7,629 nt of DNA from Bacteroidales bacterium UBA755 (GTDB taxonomy: Bacteria > Bacteroidota > Bacteroidia > Bacteroidales > UBA932), in assembly GCA_002297815.1 (NCBI GenBank), contig DBKH01000060.1:64169-71797 (forward strand). Reading direction: 5' to 3'. The translations under genes and the position numbers were made by a program. The notes beneath the pieces were generated by a model. The model had not been told where the DNA came from and made no database searches. It saw nothing but the letters and a program-made list of their open reading frames with translations. Below are positions 1-5,828 of this stretch, piece after piece (position 1 is the stretch's first letter; the number at the start of each line of letters is the position of its first letter).

Positions 1-1022
1 GGGTTGAACAGTCTGACAACCACGCAGAGAGCTCCGATGAGGAATCCGTAAATCCACTTTCCGGTCTCGGTCTGGGCTGAGGTGACAGGATCGGTGGCCA
101 TGAAGACTGTACCGAAAGCGAAACCACCCATGACGAGCTGATAGTAGGCAGGGACGTCAGTAGCTCCGCAGACATTGCCGAGCCAACCTACAAGCAGAGC
201 ACCAGCAACAGATGAAACCATGACCTTCCAGCTTGCAACACCGGTCCAGATGAGGATGACGGCACCGATAAGGATGGCAATCACTGAAGTCTCACCCACA
301 GAACCCGGAATAGTTCCAGCGAACATATCCCAAAAACTGAATCCCGCGTTGTTGATTGCCTCAAGAGCGCCCTGACCCTCAGTCAGATAAGAAAGAGGTG
401 TGGCACCAGAGATGGCATCAGCACCGCAGCGAGGTGCTACCCAAACCTCAGATCCAGACATCGCGCTTGGATAAGAGAAGAATAGGAACGCGCGGCAAAG
501 GAGAGCTGGGTTCAGGAAGTTCATTCCAGTGCCACCGAAGACTTCCTTACCGAATATAACCGCGAAAGCAACGGCAATCGCAAGCATCCAGAGCGGAACG
601 TCCACAGGGACAATCAGCGGAATAAGCATTCCGGACACTAGATAACCCTCGTTGACCTCCTCACCCTTAATCTGGGCAGAGGCGAACTCGATTCCGAGAC
701 CTACGATGTAGGAAACGAGGTAGAGAGGGAGAACTTTGAGAAGTCCCCAGAAAAACTGGTTCCAGAATCCCGGAAGATCCCCCATAGCTAGATTGTGCTG
801 ATAACCAACGTTCCACATGCCGAAGAGGGCAGCAGGGACAACAGCCAGCACTACAATGATCATGATTCTCTTGATGTCAACAGCATCCCTAACGTGAGCA
901 CCTTTAGCTGTCACGGTAGCAGGGACACGAAGGAAGGTGTCAAAGGCATCCCATGTAGAATGCAGCCACCCCAACTTACCGCCTTTTTCAAAAAGGCCTG
1001 GTTTTACTGTGTTTTCTTCCAT
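1..1022 (-). CDS. nqrB: Na+-translocating NADH:quinone reductase subunit B, 3'-truncated by window edge
   Basis: Membrane subunit of the Na+-pumping NADH:quinone oxidoreductase, which carries electrons from NADH to quinone. The frame is open from ATG at 1022-1020 to the window edge: 340 codons plus two bases, with the C-terminus missing (the family is about 385-415 residues). The N-terminus reads FEKGGKLGWLHSTWDAFDTF, followed by HVRDAVDIKRIM, as in the family. Hydrophobic segments lie roughly at residues 53-72, 92-112, 127-157, 246-264, 267-283 and 324-337. The motif ISGATPL at 204-210 matches the NqrB site where FMN is bound covalently to Thr; here that would be Thr208. The start lies 12 bp after the nqrA stop. 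The site AAAGGA (1036-1031), eight bases upstream, overlaps the nqrA stop codon and supports this start and translational coupling. The following genes, expected to be nqrC-F, lie outside the window. Confidence 0.95.
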   Translation of the reverse strand, partial: MEENTVKPGLFEKGGKLGWLHSTWDAFDTFLRVPATVTAKGAHVRDAVDIKRIMIIVVLAVVPAALFGMWNVGYQHNLAMGDLPGFWNQFFWGLLKVLPLYLVSYIVGLGIEFASAQIKGEEVNEGYLVSGMLIPLIVPVDVPLWMLAIAVAFAVIFGKEVFGGTGMNFLNPALLCRAFLFFSYPSAMSGSEVWVAPRCGADAISGATPLSYLTEGQGALEAINNAGFSFWDMFAGTIPGSVGETSVIAILIGAVILIWTGVASWKVMVSSVAGALLVGWLGNVCGATDVPAYYQLVMGGFAFGTVFMATDPVTSAQTETGKWIYGFLIGALCVVVRLFN

Positions 1023-1034
1023 AGCGATAATCCT

Positions 1035-2378
1035 TTAAGCCATTTCCTTTATCATGAGGTCGATTCCCTTGCTGATGATTGCTTGGATGTCGTTCTTTGA
1101 AGGATCCACGAACTCGCAAAGGGCGAAGTCCTCTGGAAGAACCTCATAGATACCGAACTGCTCCATCTTCTCGATGTCCCCGGCAAGGCAGGCCTTGATA
1201 AGATAGACAGGGAAAAGATCCATAGGGAGAACCTTTGAATATACATCTGAAACCACGAACGCGCGCACGCCACCGTGGGTGTTGGTGTCCATGTTGTACT
1301 TTTTCTTAGGCAGGAGCCAAGAGAAATAAGTCATAGACGAGCTGAATTGGTTGAACCTGAAAGGCTTTGCCCATCCGAGCACTTCCCTTTCACGGCCTTC
1401 CTTAATCAGTGTCACCTGATTGTCAAAGAAACCGAGGAAACCGTTCTCACCGACATTCTCTCCAGAAAGCACGTCTCCACTGATGAAACGGGTTTCAACA
1501 CTGTTGTCATAATAGCCATTGAGAGCCTTAATTGGCATTCCAGGAAGGGTAACAACGTAAGACGCGTCTTTGGCCACAGGACCAGTAATGGCCACCTTGC
1601 GGGTAAGATCCAACTTACCTGTCTTGAAGAATTTACCAATGGCAGCGAGAGCAAGAAGAGACAGTGTCCAGACAGTCTCGCCTTTCTTGATTGGAGAGAT
1701 GTGGCTGATCTGAACGCCCACATTGCCAGCAGGATGCTTCTTGCCATTGACAGTGTGAACGGTAGCATCTGCGAGTTTGGCGAAGGCAGAGGCTTCGCTG
1801 TTCACACAGACATGCACCTTAGCGAGCTTGGACACTGCGGAAACACCTGCTTGGATAGCAGCGACCTCATCCTTAAAGGCAAACTCTGCATCAGCAGCAA
1901 GAGGGGCTGTTGAGAAAGCAGACACGAAAATAGCCTTAGGTGTCAAAGCCGGGTCGGCGATGATTCCATAAGGCCTCTGAATGAAGAATGGCCACAAACC
2001 GCTCTTGAGGAGACACTCCTTAACCTCATCAGCCTTAAGGCTGTTTGGATTTTTTGCTCCGAAATCAACGGCCTCATTGGATCCGTCAGCCTTCACGAGC
2101 ACAGCAAGGAGTTTTCTCTTCTCGCCTCTGACAACCTCGGAAACCGTTCCGCTTACTGGAGAGGTCACGAGAATGTCCGGGTGCTGCTTGTCTGCCAAAA
2201 CAGGGGATCCTGCCAGAACCTTGTCACCTTCTTTCACGAGAAGTCTTGGGGAAAAGCCCTTGAAATCCGTTGGTTTGATGGCAACCACGTCAGGCACGAT
2301 CGTCTTCTTTGCTTCTAGGGCCGCCGCTCCGCCAATCGGAATGTTCAGGCCCTTTTTCAAATCGATGATGTTTGACAT
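1035..2378 (-). CDS. nqrA: Na+-translocating NADH:quinone reductase subunit A
   Basis: Peripheral cytoplasmic subunit of the Na+-NQR complex, a family implicated in quinone binding. The 447 residues are full length (Vibrio NqrA is about 446). The N-terminus is typical (IDLKKGLNIPIGG, residues 5-17). Residues about 43-80 look like a biotinyl/lipoyl-type barrel (VKEGDKVLAG ... SPVSGTVSEV). The conserved block HPAGNVGVQISHISPI spans 215-230 and the C-terminal ALCEFVDPSKNDIQAII spans 419-435. The related RnfC proteins carry CxxC iron-sulfur clusters; none is present here, so Nqr is the right assignment rather than Rnf. It is the first gene of the operon, 12 bp upstream of nqrB. The 95-bp gap to the divergent helicase gene holds a likely promoter. 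No strong Shine-Dalgarno site precedes the start, which is usual in Bacteroidota. Confidence 0.97.
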   Translation of the reverse strand: MSNIIDLKKGLNIPIGGAAALEAKKTIVPDVVAIKPTDFKGFSPRLLVKEGDKVLAGSPVLADKQHPDILVTSPVSGTVSEVVRGEKRKLLAVLVKADGSNEAVDFGAKNPNSLKADEVKECLLKSGLWPFFIQRPYGIIADPALTPKAIFVSAFSTAPLAADAEFAFKDEVAAIQAGVSAVSKLAKVHVCVNSEASAFAKLADATVHTVNGKKHPAGNVGVQISHISPIKKGETVWTLSLLALAAIGKFFKTGKLDLTRKVAITGPVAKDASYVVTLPGMPIKALNGYYDNSVETRFISGDVLSGENVGENGFLGFFDNQVTLIKEGREREVLGWAKPFRFNQFSSSMTYFSWLLPKKKYNMDTNTHGGVRAFVVSDVYSKVLPMDLFPVYLIKACLAGDIEKMEQFGIYEVLPEDFALCEFVDPSKNDIQAIISKGIDLMIKEMA

Positions 2379-2392
2379 ATAATTAGTGTTGA

Positions 2393-2420
2393 TTGTAATA
2401 CAACCATATTTTTGTTACAA
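2393..2420. promoter_or_regulatory. Two small dyads in the nqrA leader
   Basis: TTGTAATACAA (2393-2403) has 5-bp arms around one base, and TTGTTACAA (2412-2420) has 4-bp arms around one base. Their centres are 18 bp apart. The outer halves TTGTAA and TTACAA are also a perfect 6-bp inverted repeat. They lie between the putative nqr -7 box and the nqrA start, so they could be an operator or a small leader hairpin. In such AT-rich DNA, chance is a real alternative. Confidence 0.25.
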
Positions 2421-2424
2421 CTTG

Positions 2425-2432
2425 CAAATATA
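2425..2432 (-). promoter_or_regulatory. Putative -7 box of the nqr operon promoter
   Basis: Read on the minus strand, TATATTTG fits the Bacteroidota -7 consensus TAnnTTTG exactly. It lies 46 bp upstream of the nqrA start, giving an estimated leader of about 40 nt. A convincing -33 TTTG at the usual distance of about 20 bp is not present (GGAA is there), so this rests on the -7 box alone. The same ten bases, TATATTTGCA, recur at the SRP RNA promoter. Confidence 0.5.
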
Positions 2433-2457
2433 CTCATTTTATTCGGGAAAATTTCCG

Positions 2458-2465
2458 TATTTTCG
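2458..2465 (+). promoter_or_regulatory. Weak candidate -7 box of the helicase gene
   Basis: TATTTTCG matches TAnnTTTG with one mismatch and is preceded by T-rich sequence, but no clear -33 TTTG is present. It ends eight bases before the ATG at 2474. If used, transcription would begin almost at the start codon, giving a leaderless or near-leaderless mRNA. No Shine-Dalgarno sequence is visible, which agrees with that but does not prove it. The palindrome GGAAAATTTCC (2446-2456) lies just upstream. Confidence 0.3.
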
Positions 2466-2473
2466 TCCCCATT

Positions 2474-5053
2474 ATGGAAAAGAATGAAAGCGCTATTTTT
2501 GAAGGGCTGAACGCTGAGCAGAAAAAAGCGGTCGGCAGTGTAGACGGACCGGTGCTGATAGTGGCTGGTGCGGGATCAGGAAAGACAAGGGTGCTCACGA
2601 GCAGAATCGCGTACATCCTTGAGAGGGGGTGCGATCCGTCGAGGATCATGGCATTGACTTTCACTAAGAAAGCAGCCTCAGAAATGAAGGAAAGAATTGC
2701 TGTGATGGTGGGCGAAAGGAAGGCCAGAAGGCTCTTCATGGGAACTTTCCACTCCATATTCATAAGATTTCTCAGGGAATATGCCGCCTCGCTCGGCTAC
2801 CCTTCCACTTTCACGATTTACGACACGAGTGACTCGGTGAGCGGTATAAAGGCTTGCATAAAAGAACTGGGCCTGGACGACAAGGTCTATAAGCCCAAAG
2901 ATGTCTTGGCGAGAATCTCTATGGCGAAGAACAACCTCATCACCGCTGCCGCCTACCGGAACAACCAGCAGGTCATCATCAACGACACCCACTCCCGAAA
3001 GCCAAGAATATGTGACATCTACTCCCGCTATGCAGAAAAGTGCAAAAATTCGGGGGTGATGGACTTCGATGACATATTACTGAATATGAATATCCTGCTT
3101 CGGGATTTTCCTGAGGCCAAGGAGGCGATTGCATCGCGGTTCGACTACATTCTTGTGGACGAGTACCAGGACACTAACTTCGCCCAGTACCTGATTCTGA
3201 AGAAGCTCACAGAGAAGCATCGTAACCTTTGCGTTGTGGGGGACGACTCGCAGTCCATCTATGCGTTCCGAGGGGCAAAAATTGAGAATATTCTTAATTT
3301 CAAGAAAGACTATCCTGAGTGTCAGATTTTCCGTTTGGAAAGGAACTACCGTTCGACAGCTAACATCGTTAATGCCGCCAACTCATTGATAGCCAAGAAC
3401 GAAAACAGGATTCCGAAAACATGCGTGGCCGTTGGTGAAGAGGGTGAAAAAATCAGACTCTTGAAAAGTTGGTCAGAGCAGGACGAAGCCATCGCCATCG
3501 CTTCTGGAATTGTGGAAAGGATGCAGTCTGACCATGCCCAGTACCAGGATTTCGCCATTCTCTACAGGACCAATTCCCAGTCAAGAGCCTTGGAGGAGGC
3601 GCTGAGGAAGAGAAACCTGCCGTACATGATCTACTCAGGAAACTCATTCTTCGACAGGGCCGAGGTCAAGGACATGATGGCATACCTGAAATTGGTGGTG
3701 AATGTCAACGATGACGAGTCCTTTAAGCGGATAGTAAACACTCCGACCAGAGGAATCGGTGACACTTCGCTTAACGCGTTGGCTGCCATGGCTTTCGATC
3801 TTAAGTGTTCCTTGTTCAAGGCGGCATATTCAGAGAAATTTGCGGACTACGGCCTCAAGCCCGCTGCTGTTGCCAAGATCCGCTCTTTCTGCGAGATGAT
3901 CGATGGTTTCGCTTCAAAGGAGGCCACGACCAACGCTGACGAGCTGGCACTTGGAATTTCCAATGCCTGCGGTCTGTACGCATTCTTCAAGAACGATCCG
4001 TCAATCGAGGCGCAGTCAAGGGCTTCCAATGTCGAGGAGCTTATCAACAGCGTCACCCATTTCATTGAAGAACAGAGAGAAAGCTATCGCCACGACCTTA
4101 TGGCGGAAGGTCAGGCAGAGGAAGATTCCGAAATTGAATATCCTGTCTTCACCCTCGGAGCGTTTCTTGAGAACATCTCACTGCTGTCCAACGTGGATGT
4201 GGAGGACGATGAAGACACGAACAACAAGATCGCCCTGATGACCGTGCATTCGGCCAAAGGTCTAGAATTTCCGTACGTCTATGTCGCTGGCCTTGAGGAG
4301 AATCTGTTCCCGTCCGGAGGGATGCTGGCTTCTTCGGCAGACATTGAGGAGGAGCGCCGCCTATTCTATGTCGCCATGACTAGGGCAAAGAAAGCGGTCT
4401 GTCTCTCTTTCGCCAACACAAGGATGCGCAACGGGAAGCATGAGTCCAACTCCCCAAGCCGATTCATCAAGGAGATTGATTCTGAATATATCTCCAACCC
4501 ACTGAAGAATGACAATTTCTCAGACGGTGACTCGCTCGACTTAGATGATTTCGGAGGGTTCGGTTCTCGTGGGTTCGGTAATGGAGCCGGACGTTTTTCT
4601 GGTGGTTTCGGCTATGGAGCAAACAGGTTCGGTTCGCAAAACGGATCATCCGGTCGGCTCGGAGGCAATTCCGGCAACGCTTTGTCAGGCAGATTCGGAG
4701 GTGGAAACCGTCAGATGAACAAATACGGAATGGGAGGCGGCAATTCCTACGGCTCTTCCGGCAGTGTCAGGTACGAGCACAAGCCTGCCTCAACGCCAAG
4801 GCCTAGCGACACTGCATCAAGGATAGAGGCTCTGCGGAACCGACCGCTTCCTCCTAAGATTTCCGATGCCGATTTTGTCCCTGCACCGATGTCTGATTTC
4901 AAGGTCGGCCAACGGATTGAGCACAACCGCTTCGGCCAAGGTAAGATCCTTGAAATAACCGGCTCAGCCCCAGACCTAAAGGCTAAAATTACCTTCGATC
5001 ACTACGGTGAAAAGGTCCTCCTGCTCAAATACGCCAAGATGCGGATTCTATGA
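2474..5053 (+). CDS. pcrA: UvrD/PcrA-type superfamily 1 DNA helicase with glycine-rich tail and Tudor-like C-terminus
   Basis: ATP-driven 3'-5' DNA helicase of the UvrD/PcrA/Rep family, acting in excision repair and clearance of replication-transcription conflicts. All core motifs are intact: Q-motif GLNAEQKKAV (11-20), Walker A AGAGSGKT (31-38), Ia LTFTKKAASEM (61-71), DEYQD in motif II (229-233), III VVGDDSQSIYAFRGA (254-268), IV RLERNYRS (287-294), V VHSAKGLEF (591-599) and VI EEERRLFYVAMTRAKK (625-640). At 859 residues it is longer than typical PcrA/UvrD (about 720-740). Most of the excess is the acidic then glycine-rich segment at 684-765, with repeated GFG, GRF and NRFG units. Residues about 808-859 (FKVGQRIEHNRFGQGKI ... 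LLLKYAKMRIL) match the Tudor-like domain that in PcrA binds RNA polymerase, which favours the symbol pcrA; a uvrD label would be equally defensible. The start is the only Met before the Q-motif. Confidence 0.96.
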   Translation: MEKNESAIFEGLNAEQKKAVGSVDGPVLIVAGAGSGKTRVLTSRIAYILERGCDPSRIMALTFTKKAASEMKERIAVMVGERKARRLFMGTFHSIFIRFLREYAASLGYPSTFTIYDTSDSVSGIKACIKELGLDDKVYKPKDVLARISMAKNNLITAAAYRNNQQVIINDTHSRKPRICDIYSRYAEKCKNSGVMDFDDILLNMNILLRDFPEAKEAIASRFDYILVDEYQDTNFAQYLILKKLTEKHRNLCVVGDDSQSIYAFRGAKIENILNFKKDYPECQIFRLERNYRSTANIVNAANSLIAKNENRIPKTCVAVGEEGEKIRLLKSWSEQDEAIAIASGIVERMQSDHAQYQDFAILYRTNSQSRALEEALRKRNLPYMIYSGNSFFDRAEVKDMMAYLKLVVNVNDDESFKRIVNTPTRGIGDTSLNALAAMAFDLKCSLFKAAYSEKFADYGLKPAAVAKIRSFCEMIDGFASKEATTNADELALGISNACGLYAFFKNDPSIEAQSRASNVEELINSVTHFIEEQRESYRHDLMAEGQAEEDSEIEYPVFTLGAFLENISLLSNVDVEDDEDTNNKIALMTVHSAKGLEFPYVYVAGLEENLFPSGGMLASSADIEEERRLFYVAMTRAKKAVCLSFANTRMRNGKHESNSPSRFIKEIDSEYISNPLKNDNFSDGDSLDLDDFGGFGSRGFGNGAGRFSGGFGYGANRFGSQNGSSGRLGGNSGNALSGRFGGGNRQMNKYGMGGGNSYGSSGSVRYEHKPASTPRPSDTASRIEALRNRPLPPKISDADFVPAPMSDFKVGQRIEHNRFGQGKILEITGSAPDLKAKITFDHYGEKVLLLKYAKMRIL

Positions 5054-5073
5054 TCTCGTTTAGGGCGAACACG

Positions 5074-5086
5074 AAAAAAGGGAAAG
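5074..5086 (-). terminator. Probable ffs terminator: closing stem followed by six U
   Basis: On the minus strand the 3' side of the closing stem (CTTTCCC, 5086-5080) is followed directly by six T (5079-5074). The long SRP hairpin plus this U tract could act as an intrinsic terminator. No separate GC-rich hairpin is visible in the 26 bp between the helicase stop codon and ffs, so the helicase transcript may end within or beyond antisense ffs sequence. Confidence 0.5.
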
Positions 5087-5176
5087 CTTAGTACATCGCA
5101 CCGCTACGACCTCCTACCCTTGCTGCCTTCCGACCCTGGGGGAATTCAGAGGGAGCTGGTCGTGTACGACTTTCCC
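5080..5176 (-). ncRNA. ffs: Small bacterial signal recognition particle RNA (4.5S-type)
   Basis: RNA scaffold of the signal recognition particle; it binds Ffh and targets nascent membrane proteins to FtsY. The minus strand carries the conserved domain IV core CAGGGTCGGAAGGCAGCAAG, with the GGAA tetraloop at 5131-5128 and the asymmetric loop side GGCAGCAAGGG. Below it, ACGACC (5163-5158) pairs with GGTCGT (5112-5107). The ends pair as GGGAAAG (5176-5170) with CTTTCCC (5086-5080), giving about 97 nt, the size of the short SRP RNA without an Alu domain. It follows cdd on the same strand and faces the helicase gene, 26 bp from the helicase stop. It has its own consensus promoter and an oligo-U end. 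Confidence 0.95.
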
Positions 5177-5182
5177 TGACTG

Positions 5183-5214
5183 CAAATATACTACTTTTCG
5201 TTGAAACTGTCAAA
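5183..5214 (-). promoter_or_regulatory. ffs promoter, TTTG-N20-TATATTTG
   Basis: On the minus strand, TTTG (5214-5211) is followed after exactly 20 bases by TATATTTG (5190-5183), a full match to the Bacteroidota housekeeping promoter. Initiation about 5-7 bases downstream would fall at or just before the mature 5' end near 5176. The -33 box and the whole spacer lie inside the last codons of cdd, and the -7 box abuts the cdd stop codon (5193-5191). Confidence 0.85.
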
Positions 5215-5673
5215 AATGAATGGAAGTATGTCGTCAACTTTGTCAAATTTCCACGATTTCTTCGTTCCGTACATGATAACGCTCATCGGACGACCTGACA
5301 AAGTCTGGTACTCGGCCATCACCTGACGGCAGGCTCCGCAAGGCGAACAAGGGGTCTCACTTAGAGTGCCTTTGAAGCCTCCGACAATGGCGAGCGAAAG
5401 CATTGCCTTGCCAGGGTTGTTGGCGCTAGCAGCGAACATCGCGGTCCTCTCGGCGCAAAGTCCGGACGGATAGGCAGCATTCTCCTGATTGGCTCCTTTC
5501 ACGATTGTGCCGTCTTCCAAACGAAGCGCTGCTCCGACATTGAATGTCGAATATGGGGCGTAAGATCCTTTCTGAGCCTCGATGGCTGCATTTACGAGCT
5601 CAATGTCTTGAGGTTCCATCTCATTGATGGACGAATATTCAGTATAGTTTATGTCCAGTTTTACTGTTTTCAT
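5191..5673 (-). CDS. cdd: Cytidine deaminase
   Basis: Zinc-dependent deaminase of the pyrimidine salvage pathway, converting cytidine and deoxycytidine to uridine and deoxyuridine in the cytoplasm. The 160 residues form one deaminase domain. The substrate loop NQENAAYPSG spans 62-71. The active site CAERTA (73-78) supplies the zinc ligand Cys73 and the proton shuttle Glu75. PCGACRQ (111-117) supplies Cys112 and Cys115. This three-cysteine ligand set and the length point to the small homotetrameric class rather than the dimeric E. coli type. The N-terminal extension of about 20 residues before the core (MKTVKLDINYTEYSSINEME) makes it slightly longer than B. subtilis Cdd (136), so Met19 is an alternative start. 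The gene is divergent from mnmA, and its 3' end contains the ffs promoter. Confidence 0.96.
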   Translation of the reverse strand: MKTVKLDINYTEYSSINEMEPQDIELVNAAIEAQKGSYAPYSTFNVGAALRLEDGTIVKGANQENAAYPSGLCAERTAMFAASANNPGKAMLSLAIVGGFKGTLSETPCSPCGACRQVMAEYQTLSGRPMSVIMYGTKKSWKFDKVDDILPFIFDSFNEK

Positions 5674-5745
5674 ATTCAGTGGTTCTTATGTAAGCGTCAA
5701 TAAATAACTTGCAACATCTTAGGCAACTTATTTCTTGCCGCCTAC

Positions 5746-5783
5746 TATGCACAAGTTGTCAAAGTTAGCAAAAATTGTGCATA
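5746..5783. repeat. 9-bp perfect inverted repeat between cdd and mnmA
   Basis: TATGCACAA (5746-5754) and TTGTGCATA (5775-5783) are exact reverse complements separated by 20 bp. The left arm lies near the predicted cdd transcription start. The spacer contains the cdd -7 box, and the right arm overlaps the mnmA -33 element. The arrangement would suit an operator controlling both divergent promoters, but no regulator gene is in the window, so function is inferred from position only. Confidence 0.45.
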
Positions 5784-5789
5784 TTCAAG
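5760..5789 (-). promoter_or_regulatory. Putative cdd promoter
   Basis: On the minus strand, TAACTTTG (5767-5760) is an exact TAnnTTTG -7 box. CTTG (5789-5786) lies 18 bases upstream as a weak -33 element. The leader would be about 80 nt. The -7 box sits in the middle of the inverted repeat at 5746-5783, and the region overlaps the mnmA promoter. Confidence 0.5.
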
Positions 5790-5805
5790 CATTTGAGTAA
5801 ATTTG
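5774..5805 (+). promoter_or_regulatory. Putative mnmA promoter, ATTG-N20-TAAATTTG
   Basis: ATTG (5774-5777) is followed after 20 bases by TAAATTTG (5798-5805), an exact TAnnTTTG -7 box. Initiation would fall near 5811-5813, leaving a leader of about 17 nt. There is only a weak AAGG (5818-5821) before the ATG at 5829. Confidence 0.6.
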
Positions 5806-5828
5806 TGGATTAATAATAAGGTATCGTC

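Noticed and set aside
175..559. Short plus-strand frames near the left end
   Set aside because: They are antisense to nqrB, whose minus-strand frame is open over the whole 1-1022 region and includes the FMN-attachment motif.
1275..1913. 212-codon open frame on the plus strand
   Set aside because: It lies entirely antisense to nqrA, which has full-length family similarity. The translation has no recognisable motif, so it is a frame shadow.
1..2378. Rnf complex (RnfC/RnfD) instead of Nqr
   Set aside because: The subunit A protein lacks the CxxC iron-sulfur motifs of RnfC and matches NqrA over its full length.
5054..5190. tRNA or riboswitch in the helicase-cdd gap
   Set aside because: The gap is explained by the SRP RNA, with its GGAA tetraloop and GGCAGCAAGGG loop; no cloverleaf was found.
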